In this document: positions 1 to 8,097 of the stretch, piece after piece
Position numbering within the stretch: position 1 is the first letter of the stretch
Layout: each line of letters starts with the position of its first letter
NCBI RefSeq assembly: GCF_004684805.1
Contig: NZ_SRID01000024.1
Span: 1 to 37,977 of the forward strand
Length of the DNA: 37,977 bases
From: Streptomyces palmae
GTDB taxonomy: Bacteria; Actinomycetota; Actinomycetes; Streptomycetales; Streptomycetaceae
Direction: 5' to 3'
Notes under the pieces: model-generated
What the model was told of the DNA's origin: nothing
Seen by the model: only the letters and a program-made list of their open reading frames with translations
Databases searched by the model: none
Made by a program: the position numbers and the translations under genes

Positions 1-579
1 GATACCGGGTTGCGGGACGGGGGGCCGGCGGCAGAGGTGACGCCGCCGATCAGCGCCTCGCCGCTGTGGCCCGGATACACCCCGCAGCCCCAGCGGCCCG
101 CCCAGACGGAGCCGACATCCGTGACGCCGTCCTATCCGCCACTGCCCGGGGTCACCGTGCCGGCCGCCGGGCTGCGTGCGGTGCCCCTGGAGAAATTGCT
201 GAAGAACGACCCCGTCATGCCGAGGGGAGTGCTCGGTACGGCCCCAGGCGGTTGCGCGTCGCGCTGCACGATGCGCGACCCGGTCTACCGGGACCTGACC
301 GGCGATGGCCGGGAGGAGCTGGTGGTCGCGGTGGACGAGATCGGCCTCCGGATGACGTGGGTGGAGGTCTACCGGGCCTTCGGCAACCGGGTGCGACCGG
401 TGCTGGTGCTCTACGACCTGACGGGCCTCACCATCGAGACCTACGGCCGCGACCTGGTGGTCAACGTGGTCCGAGGGGACGGCCTGACCACCACCCGCTA
501 CCGGTGGAACGGCACGGTGATGGCCCCCGTCACACCGGGAAACGATGCTCAGGACGCAGAGGGGACCCCCACGCCATGA
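1..579 (+). CDS. CseA-like accessory (lipo)protein, 5' end missing
   Basis: The reading frame is open to the left edge, so the N-terminus, including any signal peptide or lipobox, lies outside the window. The visible part begins with a Pro/Thr-rich linker. A compact domain follows, with the segment VYRDLTGDGREELVVAVDE, which resembles the FG-GAP-like D-x-TGDG-x-x-E strand-loop seen in CseA-type proteins. The stop overlaps the start of the response regulator (ATGA at 576-579), so the two are translationally coupled. In Streptomyces the order CseA, CseB, CseC belongs to the cell-envelope stress system downstream of sigE. The order and the look of all three proteins match, but this could be a paralogous set because the upstream gene cannot be seen. 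The family role, a lipoprotein that modulates the kinase, is inferred from that resemblance. Confidence 0.7.
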   Translation, partial: DTGLRDGGPAAEVTPPISASPLWPGYTPQPQRPAQTEPTSVTPSYPPLPGVTVPAAGLRAVPLEKLLKNDPVMPRGVLGTAPGGCASRCTMRDPVYRDLTGDGREELVVAVDEIGLRMTWVEVYRAFGNRVRPVLVLYDLTGLTIETYGRDLVVNVVRGDGLTTTRYRWNGTVMAPVTPGNDAQDAEGTPTP

Positions 580-1316
580 CACCCGCCCCGCCCGCCTTCA
601 CCCCGCCCGGGTCGCCGACCGAGGCGCATCTGCTGCTGGTGGAGGACGACGAGGTGATCCGCAACACGGTCCGGATGGCACTGGAGCGGTACGGCTTCAC
701 CGTGTCCACCGCCGCCGACGGGCTGACCGGCCTCGAGGTCTTCCGGGAGTGCCGACCCGATCTGCTGCTGCTCGATGTGATGCTGCCCGAACTGGACGGG
801 ATCGGGCTGTGCCGCCGGATACGTGAACTGAGCCTGGCGCCGATCCTGATGATGTCCGCGCGCGGCGATGCCCTGGATGTCGTCTCCGGCCTGGAGGCCG
901 GCGCCGACGACTACGTGGTGAAGCCGTGCGAGAGCGCGGTGCTGGTGGCCCGGATCCGTTCGCTGCTGCGCCGCGCCTCCCTCCCCTCGGTGCCCCGGAA
1001 CGGGGCGGACGATGCGAGCGAGGCGGAGCCGGAGGTCCTGGTGTTCGGGGACCTGAGCATCGACCCGCGGGGGATGGAGGTGCGCCGCGGCGGGGAACTG
1101 CTGGCACTGACCCCGACCGAGCTGCGGGTGCTGCTGGAGTTCGCCGCCTCGCCCGGGGTCGTACTGGAGCGCCGTACGCTCCTCAGCCGGGTGTGGGACC
1201 ACGCCTGGCAGGGCGACACCCGCGTGGTGGACCTGCATGTGCAGCGGTTGCGGGCCAAGATCGGCGCGGCCCGGATCGAGACGGTCCGCGGCTTCGGCTA
1301 CAAGCTGCGGCGCTGA
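576..1316 (+). CDS. OmpR/PhoB-family response regulator (CseB-like)
   Basis: This 246-residue protein has a receiver domain with the acidic pair near residues 23-25 (VEDDE), the phospho-acceptor Asp67 in LLLLDVMLP, and a conserved lysine in VVKPCE. A C-terminal winged-helix DNA-binding domain follows, with the typical ending VVDLHVQRLRAKIG and VRGFGYKL. The start is the ATG at 576, overlapping the upstream stop. The kinase begins 4 nt after this stop, so the three genes form one operon. The receiver is close in character to CseB, the regulator of sigE-dependent envelope stress in Streptomyces; that link is by resemblance only. A likely target is the PBP-like gene that follows, whose leader has a direct repeat of the kind OmpR-type regulators bind. 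Having KPC rather than the usual KPF after the conserved Lys is a small oddity. Confidence 0.93.
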   Translation: MTPAPPAFTPPGSPTEAHLLLVEDDEVIRNTVRMALERYGFTVSTAADGLTGLEVFRECRPDLLLLDVMLPELDGIGLCRRIRELSLAPILMMSARGDALDVVSGLEAGADDYVVKPCESAVLVARIRSLLRRASLPSVPRNGADDASEAEPEVLVFGDLSIDPRGMEVRRGGELLALTPTELRVLLEFAASPGVVLERRTLLSRVWDHAWQGDTRVVDLHVQRLRAKIGAARIETVRGFGYKLRR

Positions 1317-1319
1317 CCC

Positions 1320-2573
1320 GTGACCCTGCGATGGCGGATCGCCGCCCTGGTGGCCGCGGCGACCTGCACCGCCGCCTCGGCCGTCGGTGTGCTGGTGCAC
1401 CAGGCCTCCCGGGACCGGGAGTTGTCCCAGGCCCGGGACGCCGCCTCCACCACCTTGGACCAGGCGGCGATGATCTATGCGCGCACCGGTGCGGTGCACG
1501 GCTCCGGGGCCGCGCTGGACGCTCCCAACCTCCCGTCGGACCTGCGCGACCTGGTGCGCCGCGGGCACCGTGGCAGCCGGTTCGCCACCGACCCCGACGG
1601 GCCGGCGATGTGGGCGGCGCGACCGGCCGGCGGCCGGGTGCTGTCCGTACGCGTGGACCTGGGGACCACCATCCGGGACCTCGGCGCGCTGGACACCAAC
1701 ATCCTGCTGGCCGGACTGTCGACCACCGCCGTGGTGCTGCCGCTGGGGGTGTTCACCGCCGGGCGGATGAGCCGCCGGCTGCGGATCGCGGCCGGCACCG
1801 CCCGCCGCATCGCGGCCGGCGAGCTGGACGCCCGTATCTCGGCGGCGAACCGCCCGCACGACGAGATCGCGGAGATCTCCGGCGCCGTCGACTCGATGGC
1901 CGCCGCCCTCCAGGAGCGGCTGCGCAGCGAGCAGCGGTTCACCGCCGACGTCGCCCATGAGCTGCGTACCCCGCTGATGGGCCTGGTCACCGCGGCCGAA
2001 CTGCTGCCGGCCGAGGACGAGGCGGCAGGTTACGTACGCGACCGGGTGCGGGTGCTCAGCACCCTGGTCGAGGACCTGCTGGAGATCTCCCGGCTGGACG
2101 CCGGCGCGGAACGGGCCGACCTCACCCCCAGCGCGGTGGCTCCGCTGGTCGAGGAGGCGGTGGCCAGGACCGGACTGGCCGCGACGCTGTGCACGGAGCG
2201 GGCGGACGGGGCCGCGAGGGTGTGGACGGACCCGCGCCGACTGGAGCGAATCCTGGCCAACCTGGTGGTCAACGCGCACCGGCACGGAGGTGGGGAGGTG
2301 GTGGTGACGGTGGGGGATGACGGGCGCACCGTGACCGTGCGCGACCACGGCCCCGGCTACCCGCAGGAACTGCTCACCGGCGGCCCGCAGCGGTTCCGGA
2401 CCGGCGTCAAGGAGCGCGGCCGGGGCCATGGGCTGGGGCTGACCATCGCCCTGGGACAGGCTCAGGTGCTGGGCGCCGCGCTGGAGTTCGGCAACGCGGC
2501 GGACGGCGGCGCGGTGGCCGTGCTGCGGCTGCCGGAGGACCACGGAGAGGAACCGGCGGAGTTCGAGGAGTAG
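1320..2573 (+). CDS. Sensor histidine kinase (CseC-like)
   Basis: This 417-residue membrane histidine kinase starts at a GTG 4 nt after the regulator stop. A first membrane helix spans about residues 5-27, an extracytoplasmic sensor of about 100 residues follows, and a second helix lies near 131-155. A HAMP linker comes next. The dimerisation helix carries the phospho-acceptor His213 in DVAHELRTPL. The ATPase domain has an N box (NLVVNAHRHG), a G1-type VRDHGPGY and a G2-type GHGLGLTIA. All catalytic boxes are present, so it should be active. It should phosphorylate Asp67 of the adjacent regulator. The signal is unknown; the CseABC-like layout suggests an envelope or cell-wall cue, which is an inference. 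Confidence 0.93.
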   Translation: MTLRWRIAALVAAATCTAASAVGVLVHQASRDRELSQARDAASTTLDQAAMIYARTGAVHGSGAALDAPNLPSDLRDLVRRGHRGSRFATDPDGPAMWAARPAGGRVLSVRVDLGTTIRDLGALDTNILLAGLSTTAVVLPLGVFTAGRMSRRLRIAAGTARRIAAGELDARISAANRPHDEIAEISGAVDSMAAALQERLRSEQRFTADVAHELRTPLMGLVTAAELLPAEDEAAGYVRDRVRVLSTLVEDLLEISRLDAGAERADLTPSAVAPLVEEAVARTGLAATLCTERADGAARVWTDPRRLERILANLVVNAHRHGGGEVVVTVGDDGRTVTVRDHGPGYPQELLTGGPQRFRTGVKERGRGHGLGLTIALGQAQVLGAALEFGNAADGGAVAVLRLPEDHGEEPAEFEE

Positions 2574-2585
2574 GGGAGGGGCGGC

Positions 2586-2604
2586 CGATACACGGTCGAT
2601 ACAC
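2586..2604 (+). promoter_or_regulatory. Direct repeat CGATACAC x2, candidate response-regulator box
   Basis: Two perfect 8-bp copies of CGATACAC start 11 bp apart (2586 and 2597), in the 98-bp gap between the kinase gene and the PBP-like gene. OmpR-family dimers typically bind tandem direct repeats with about an 11-bp period. The site lies 68 bp before the PBP-like start. Regulation by the adjacent response regulator is inferred. Confidence 0.45.
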
Positions 2605-2671
2605 ATCCGAGGGGTGGTCGAGCCGCAGGAGACACCCGGTGGCAGGGGTTTGAAGATCTTTCCCGCCGAGT

Positions 2672-4930
2672 ATGGCCGGCATGCGTATCAGGTGGAGGCG
2701 GCCTCGAACGGCTGGTCGGCACACGGTGGTTGGGCGCCGGCCCGGGGGCCCGCGGGCCGATGAGGCCATGGTCGAGGACTGTGACGCGGGGGCGCCGGCA
2801 GTGCTGGGGGCGTCGGGAGGACCGGGCGAGCCGGAAGCACAAGGCGCACAAGGCGCGGCGGGCACACTGGGCACGCCAAGCGCGCCAGGTGCATCGGATG
2901 CGGCAGATGCTCCGGAAGCGCCGGATGGGTCAGAGGCACGGGACGTCCCGGGAGCCCCGCGTACGTCGAGCGCACCAAGTGACCCCAGCAGGGCGGGCGG
3001 AGGTCTTCGAACGCGGTCCGCGCGCCGCAAGGCCCGGGTGGCTCGGACCGGGGCGGTACGGGCGAAGGCGGCCGGGGCGGCAGGAGACGGTGGGCGGCGG
3101 AAGAAGCGGGCCGGCATCCGCCGGTTCTTCACCTGGCGGCGGATGCTCGCCTATGTGCTCTCCCTGTGGCTGCTGCTGCTCGGCGCCTTCGCGGTGCTCT
3201 ACTACATGATCGACATCCCCGAAGCGAACGCCGTGGCCAAGGCGGAGAGCAATGTCTACCTCTACAGCGACGGCACCCTGCTGGCCCGCACCGGTGACAT
3301 CAACCGGGAGTCGGTGACGATCGACCGCATCCCCAGGCATGTGCAGCGGGCCTTCGTCGCGGCGGAGAACAAGTCCTTCTACCAGGACGCGGGCGTGGAC
3401 CCGATGGGCATCGCCCGCGGCCTGGCCAAGACCGTGACCGGAGGCGGCACCCAGGGCGGTTCCACCATCACCCAGCAGTACGTCAAGAACTACTACCTCA
3501 GCCAGGAGCAGACCATCACCCGCAAGGTGAAGGAGCTGGTCATCTCGCTCAAGGTCGACCAGCGCAACTCCAAGGACGAGATCCTCGCCGGCTATCTGAA
3601 CACCAGCTACTTCGGCCGGGTCGCGTACGGCATCCAGGCCGCGGCACGCGCGTACTACGGCAAGGAGGCCGCCGATCTGACCGTGGCCGAGGGTGCGTAC
3701 CTGGCCGCGCTGGTCCAGGCTCCCAGCCAGTACGACTGGGGCGTGGCGAGCCGCACCGGGAAGCGGCTGGTCACCCAGCGCTGGAAGTACGTGCTGAACA
3801 ACATGGTCGAGATGGGGTGGCTGGACGATGCGGAGCGGCGGCGGTTGCGCTTCCCCCGGCCGCTGCCGCCCAAGCCCACACCGGGACTGGACGGCCAGGC
3901 CGGCTATCTGGTCGACGCGGCCAGGCGTGAACTGATCGCCTCCGGCGTCAGCGAGCAGGAGCTCGCCGCCGGCGGCTGGACCATCACCCTCAGCGTGGAC
4001 CGGGCCAAGCAGAAATCCCTGGAACGTGCGGTGGCCCGGCAGTTGGCGGCCGGCGGGCGCAGCGCCCGCGACCGGGCCGCGCGGTCCGACCTCCAGGCCG
4101 GGGCGGTGTCGGTGGAGCCGCGCACCGGCCGCGTCCTGGCCCTGTACGGCGGGCGCAGCTACACCCAGCACTACCTGTCCAACGCCACCCGCGCGGACTA
4201 CCAGGCAGGTGCCGTCTTCAAGCCGCTGGTCACGGCCGCGGAATTGGAGTCGGACCCGAAGGGCGCGGTGGCCGCGGAGACCGGCACCGGTCCGGTGCCG
4301 AAGTACACCGGCAAGGCCGGCCCGGCAATGGTCAAGAAGACCGCGGTGGCCCTGGGCATGGACCCGGACGCCGAGGGCTTCCGGCCGCGGCGCACCATCG
4401 GGCTCGGCCTGATGGGCACCAGCCCGATGGACCTGGCCGGGGTCTACGCCACCCTCGGCAACCACGGCCGCAAGGTCACCCCGACCCTGGTGCTCTCGGC
4501 CCGGCGCGGCGACCAGCGGATCGAGGGCCGGGACGGGATCGGCGACCAGGTGGTGCGCCGGGAGACCGCCGACACGGTGACGTCCACCCTGTTGGCGCGC
4601 CCCGACGACGGGGCGACCCGCAAGAACTGGGTCCGTACCGTCGGCCAGCCCGCGGCGAGCATCGGCGGAAGCTCCGACGACCGGCGGGCGGCCTGGTTCG
4701 CCGGGTACACACCGGACCTGGTCACCGTGGTCGGAATGTTCGGCGAGGACCACCGGAACAAGCGGCAGACCATCCTGCCGACCGCCTTCCGCAGCCGCCC
4801 CGCCAAGGTCTGGACCACCTACATGGGGGAGGCGCTGCGCGGCGCCCGCCCGGCCGGATTCGACCTGCGGATCGGCGGCGTGCCGGCGATCCCGAGCGAG
4901 CTGCCCACCGCTGGCGAACGGTCCGGTTGA
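2672..4930 (+). CDS. Class A PBP-like peptidoglycan glycosyltransferase with degenerate transpeptidase domain
   Basis: This 752-residue bitopic protein has an Ala/Gly/Pro-rich low-complexity cytoplasmic region (about 1-150), a basic stretch and one membrane helix near 158-180. A GT51 domain follows, with the catalytic Glu232 in AENKSFYQDAG plus GGSTITQQYVKNYYL and related motifs. It should polymerise lipid II outside the membrane. The C-terminal penicillin-binding fold is shortened and its motifs are broken. The SxxK position reads AGAVFKP (Ala514 in place of Ser), and the KTG region reads ASIGGSSDD near 664, where family members have GKTGT. The flanking AWFAGYTPDL is kept. Transpeptidation and beta-lactam acylation are therefore unlikely. 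The start is uncertain: ATG 2672, 2681 and 2768 are all in frame and none has a strong ribosome-binding site. Its position after the two-component genes suggests envelope-stress control. Confidence 0.92.
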   Translation: MAGMRIRWRRPRTAGRHTVVGRRPGGPRADEAMVEDCDAGAPAVLGASGGPGEPEAQGAQGAAGTLGTPSAPGASDAADAPEAPDGSEARDVPGAPRTSSAPSDPSRAGGGLRTRSARRKARVARTGAVRAKAAGAAGDGGRRKKRAGIRRFFTWRRMLAYVLSLWLLLLGAFAVLYYMIDIPEANAVAKAESNVYLYSDGTLLARTGDINRESVTIDRIPRHVQRAFVAAENKSFYQDAGVDPMGIARGLAKTVTGGGTQGGSTITQQYVKNYYLSQEQTITRKVKELVISLKVDQRNSKDEILAGYLNTSYFGRVAYGIQAAARAYYGKEAADLTVAEGAYLAALVQAPSQYDWGVASRTGKRLVTQRWKYVLNNMVEMGWLDDAERRRLRFPRPLPPKPTPGLDGQAGYLVDAARRELIASGVSEQELAAGGWTITLSVDRAKQKSLERAVARQLAAGGRSARDRAARSDLQAGAVSVEPRTGRVLALYGGRSYTQHYLSNATRADYQAGAVFKPLVTAAELESDPKGAVAAETGTGPVPKYTGKAGPAMVKKTAVALGMDPDAEGFRPRRTIGLGLMGTSPMDLAGVYATLGNHGRKVTPTLVLSARRGDQRIEGRDGIGDQVVRRETADTVTSTLLARPDDGATRKNWVRTVGQPAASIGGSSDDRRAAWFAGYTPDLVTVVGMFGEDHRNKRQTILPTAFRSRPAKVWTTYMGEALRGARPAGFDLRIGGVPAIPSELPTAGERSG

Positions 4931-5025
4931 GCCGGGTGGTGGGGGACGCACCTGAGCCGGGCGGTGGCGAACGGTCTCCCTGAACCGGGCAGGTGGGGAA
5001 CGGTCCGGCTGAGCCGGGTCGGTGG
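4927..5025 (+). repeat. Degenerate tandem repeat after the PBP-like gene
   Basis: Four copies of a motif like TGAGCCGGGYGGTGG begin near 4927, 4952, 4981 and 5010. The copies at 4981 and 5010 are preceded by GAACGGTC-type sequence, giving a unit of about 24-29 nt. The stop codon of the PBP-like gene lies in the first copy. The rest of the gap to 5154 is GC-rich, with no gene I can support. Confidence 0.6.
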
Positions 5026-5154
5026 CGGCGGGACCTCAGGCCGCCTTCTCCCGGCGCGCGGCGGCGCGGCGGGGCGGCGGGGTGGCGCGGACGTGCGCGA
5101 CGGACCGGCCGCCCCGCCGGAGGCAGCGAGCCGGGCGAACCCTCCGGCCACGCG

Positions 5155-6564
5155 CTAGGGGGCGTCGCGCCGCCAGACCTGTTCCGCGAAGGCGTAGCCG
5201 TACTGCGGGCGGCCCGTGGTTCCGCTGGTCCGAAACGGCTTGCCGCCGTCGTCGATGCGGACCGTCCCGGAACGGCCGCCCGCGGCCCAGTCGAGCTCCA
5301 GGTACCAGCTGCAGTCGCAGCCCTGGGTACGGGCGTTGACCAGCAGCACCTCCGGGTCGGTGGCGGACACCCGGTAGGGGAGGCGGACCGCCGGCAGGGT
5401 GCGCTCGCCGTCGAAGCCGTCGGTGGGCCGGGCGAGCGGGCGGGCGGCGTCCAGATCCACCGCGAAGGTGCGCGGGGTGAGGGCGCCGCCGCAGCCGTTG
5501 TCCATGGCGAACGAGGACCAGGCGAGCGGGGCGCGCCGCTCCACCACCCGCACCTGGAGAGCCCGCAGCACCACCGCCTGCCTGCCCCGGCCCGCCACCG
5601 TCACCTCGACGTTGGTGCTGCCCCCGTGGACGGCGCCGTGCGCGGCGGCCCAGGCCGGCGCGGACTGCTCGACCGGGGGTGCGGCGACCCGGGACGGCGG
5701 ACGGTTGATCAGATAGCGGTGATCGCAGCCGTTCTCCCAGACGTGTGAGCGGGTGCTCAGGGCCAGGGGGGCCGGCGGGGCGCTGGTCCCTTCGCCGGCG
5801 CCGGTCCGCTGGTCGCCGCCCCGAAGCGGCCCCACCGCGACGGCCGCCAGCACCAGACTCCCGGCGGCTCCCACCAGCAGCGCCCAGGCCGGCCGGCGCC
5901 GGCGCGGAGTGTCCGCGGTGGGTCGCGGTGCGGGCGGGACGGCCGAGGTGCGCGCCATGGACCGGACCGCCGGCCGCGGCGGGCTCGCCCCAACGCGCGG
6001 TACGGGCCGGACCCCCGGGGCGGGGGGCTCGGGCCGGACTTCCCTGCCGGGCGGTACGGGCCGGTCTTCCGCGGCGGGCGATTCGGGCCGGACCTCCGAG
6101 GCGGGGACGTCGAGCCGGCTTTCTTGGGCGCGCGGCCGGGGCCGGTCCTCCGGGGTGGGTGATTCGGGCCGGTCCTCCCAGGACCCGCCAGGGAGCCGGT
6201 CCGGCGGGGTCGCCTCGGCCCCGGGATCCGCGGGTACCCGGCCGAGCACCACCCCGCCGGCGGCGGCCCCGCGCCTCGGCGCGCGTCCCGGTACGCCACC
6301 GCGGGCCGAGGCCGCGCGGCGGGCGGCGTCGGCCAGGAGCCACCGGCGGTGCAGCTCCAGCAACTCCTCGGGGCTCGCCCCGCACAGTCGGGCCAACCGC
6401 TCCACCAGCGCGAACCGGGCCGGCACCGCGTCCGCGTGGCAGTAGCGGTGCAGCGTGGACGCGCTGATGTGCAGGCGTGCGGCCAAGGTCCCGTAGCTGC
6501 GCCCGGAGCGCTCCTTGAGCTCGCGCAGCCGCTCGGCGAACCGGTCGACCTCTTCACTCCCCAC
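5155..6564 (-). CDS. XRE-type helix-turn-helix protein with one membrane helix and an extracytoplasmic domain
   Basis: The 469-residue product starts at GTG 6564, preceded by GGGAGG with 5-nt spacing. Residues about 5-60 form a helix-turn-helix (SYGTLAARLHISASTLHRY). A long Pro/Arg/Glu-rich linker follows, built from repeats of the type EDRPxSP. A membrane helix spans about 224-245 (ALLVGAAGSLVLAAVAV). The C-terminal half carries several Cys (NGCDHRY, NGCGGA, GCDCSWYLELDW) and should lie outside the cell. This layout is common in Streptomyces, where such proteins are thought to be membrane-tethered regulators. The ligand and targets are unknown. It is divergent from the secreted-protein gene at 6776, which may be under shared control. 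Confidence 0.85.
   Translation of the reverse strand: MGSEEVDRFAERLRELKERSGRSYGTLAARLHISASTLHRYCHADAVPARFALVERLARLCGASPEELLELHRRWLLADAARRAASARGGVPGRAPRRGAAAGGVVLGRVPADPGAEATPPDRLPGGSWEDRPESPTPEDRPRPRAQESRLDVPASEVRPESPAAEDRPVPPGREVRPEPPAPGVRPVPRVGASPPRPAVRSMARTSAVPPAPRPTADTPRRRRPAWALLVGAAGSLVLAAVAVGPLRGGDQRTGAGEGTSAPPAPLALSTRSHVWENGCDHRYLINRPPSRVAAPPVEQSAPAWAAAHGAVHGGSTNVEVTVAGRGRQAVVLRALQVRVVERRAPLAWSSFAMDNGCGGALTPRTFAVDLDAARPLARPTDGFDGERTLPAVRLPYRVSATDPEVLLVNARTQGCDCSWYLELDWAAGGRSGTVRIDDGGKPFRTSGTTGRPQYGYAFAEQVWRRDAP
6000..6185 (-). repeat. In-gene repeats encoding an EDRPxSP-type linker
   Basis: About six degenerate units of roughly 30 nt, each holding a variant of GGGCCGG(A/T)C on the plus strand, encode the charged Pro-rich linker between the helix-turn-helix and the membrane helix of the regulator. 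Units differ by substitution but keep the frame. Confidence 0.55.
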
Positions 6565-6775
6565 GAAAACCTCCCCCAAGGCCCTGCGACCCGCGTTCCG
6601 CGTTCCGCGACCGCGTTCCAGGGCGTTGTCGTCTCCCCACGTCAGAGTAGGTTCCGGCGTTCCCGCGTTCCGCCTGCCCGGCACGCCGTTGCCCTGCCGC
6701 GAGCCGGGCTCGCAGGCTGTGCCCCGTACCGCCGCACCGCTGCGGCGGACCCGAGAGGAGATGGGGAAGAACCTC

Positions 6776-7438
6776 ATGCAGACGCGCAGACTTTCCACCC
6801 GTGCCGCGGCCCTGGCCGGCGCCGCCGCGGTGGCCGCGGCGGTCCTCGCCACCGGTGGCACCGCCCAGGCCCAGGACCGGGCCGCAGACCACAGCCAGAC
6901 CCAGGCGCGGCAGCGGGCGGCGGCCGCGCCGGTCTTCCTGGCCCCCAGGGAGCTGCCGCCGCACCCGCTGTCCGCCTGGTACGCGGGGAACGTCACCCAG
7001 GGGCTGCCGGAGGCGCCGTTCTGCCTGGAGAACGCCCTGCCCACCACGGGCTCCTCGCACCGGCTGTTCTGGACCGAGTACGACACCGGCGCCAGCCAGA
7101 TCGTGGTCAAGGCGGCCAGCGCGGACGCGGCCGCCAAGCTGGCCGGCGCCGTGGAGCGGAAGGTCCGCGACTGCGCGGCCGACTGGCAGCGGCAGAACCC
7201 CCAGGGCACCGCCTCCTGGCGCGACTACGGCACCGTCACGGGCGAGGACGGCGCGCATGTCTACGGCGTCCACACCTCCGCCCCGGACTCGGAGCCCTCC
7301 ATCCACCTGTTCGGAGTGGGCCGTGACGGCAGCACGGTGACCATCGTCGGCTGGGGCGAGATGGGCGGTTTCGCCGACGCTCCGGTGGCCGATTTCCAGC
7401 GCACCACCACCACCGCGGTGATCAAGCTCTACGCCTGA
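6776..7438 (+). CDS. Secreted protein of unknown function
   Basis: The 220-residue product has a signal peptide: basic start MQTRRLSTR, an Ala-rich core, and likely cleavage after TAQA near residue 33. The mature domain of about 185 residues contains two cysteines (FCLENA and VRDCAAD) that could pair, and ends in a sandwich-like segment with GRDGSTVTIVGWGEMG. I do not recognise a named family. ATG 6776 is preferred over ATG 6761, because the AGAGGAG element directly abuts 6761 but sits at a usable distance from 6776. It is divergent from the XRE regulator. A strong hairpin follows the stop. Confidence 0.85.
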   Translation: MQTRRLSTRAAALAGAAAVAAAVLATGGTAQAQDRAADHSQTQARQRAAAAPVFLAPRELPPHPLSAWYAGNVTQGLPEAPFCLENALPTTGSSHRLFWTEYDTGASQIVVKAASADAAAKLAGAVERKVRDCAADWQRQNPQGTASWRDYGTVTGEDGAHVYGVHTSAPDSEPSIHLFGVGRDGSTVTIVGWGEMGGFADAPVADFQRTTTTAVIKLYA

Positions 7439-7447
7439 TTCCCGCCC

Positions 7448-7484
7448 GACCCCGCGCCGCAACGGACCGGTGCGGCGCGGGGTC
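7448..7484. terminator. Perfect 14-bp hairpin between convergent genes
   Basis: GACCCCGCGCCGCA (7448-7461) pairs perfectly with 7471-7484 around a 9-nt loop. It begins 9 nt after the stop of the secreted-protein gene and lies 62 bp beyond the end of the convergent SsgA-like gene, so it may serve both. There is no T tract, as is common in streptomycete terminators. Confidence 0.8.
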
Positions 7485-7546
7485 GCGTACGCGCGGGCGG
7501 GAGCCACGGTGGGCGCCACCCCCGCAGCGGTACAGGTCCCGCCGCC

Positions 7547-7960
7547 TCACACGTCCCGCAGCAGCGCGGCCAGGTCCTCGTCCAGCTCCAGGTGCCGGCT
7601 CTCGCAGCCTTGGGGGACCAGCTCATAGGTGCGCTGGAGAAAGCGCCGCAGGTCGCTGGTGTCGAACTGCACCATCGCCATGCCCTCCGGCGCGTGCAGC
7701 TCCAGCACGGTCCGGTCCGGGCCGTACGGCCACAGGTGCACATCGCCGTGCCCGGCCGGGCCCCGCAGTCCGCCGGCCAGCAGCTCCCGGCCGAAGGTCC
7801 ACTCCACCTCCGAGCCGTCGAGCGAGGCGACCGGCGGGAAGGAGACGCGGACCGCGAAGGGATCGTTCCGGCTGTAGCGCAGGCTCGCCCGAATGGCACT
7901 GGTCTCGGGCACGGACGCGATGAGGCGGGCCTGGACGGCTTGGTCGATGACGGTGATCAT
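7547..7960 (-). CDS. SsgA-like sporulation/cell-division protein (SALP)
   Basis: This 137-residue protein matches the SsgA-like family in length and motifs: RYSRNDPFAVRVSF, VEWTFGRELLAGGL, GDVHLWP, a segment of the form ELHAPEGMAMVQF, LRRFLQRTYELVP and a final LDEDLAALL. Family members help place septa, recruit FtsZ (SsgB) or control wall remodelling during sporulation in streptomycetes. Which paralogue this is cannot be decided here. The ATG at 7960 is preceded by AAGGGAG with 6-nt spacing. No obvious partner gene is adjacent. Confidence 0.9.
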   Translation of the reverse strand: MITVIDQAVQARLIASVPETSAIRASLRYSRNDPFAVRVSFPPVASLDGSEVEWTFGRELLAGGLRGPAGHGDVHLWPYGPDRTVLELHAPEGMAMVQFDTSDLRRFLQRTYELVPQGCESRHLELDEDLAALLRDV

Positions 7961-8097
7961 CGCCGGCTCCCTTGCGGTCAGTGTGGATCCTTGCCTCGGT
8001 TCGCACGGTTAGAGGGCAAGCTCAGCGCCGTCGTGCACCCGGCGAACATGTGACGTGCATCACTTCTATGGTGAGTGGGTGGATATATCGCGACTCC

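Noticed and set aside
549..2606. Long minus-strand open frame opposite the two-component genes
   Set aside because: The plus strand holds complete regulator and kinase domains. The opposite frame is a GC-driven shadow rich in Gly, Arg, His and Pro without domain motifs.
2930..4951. 673-residue minus-strand open frame opposite the PBP-like gene
   Set aside because: No recognisable domain, and it is the antisense of clear GT51 motifs.
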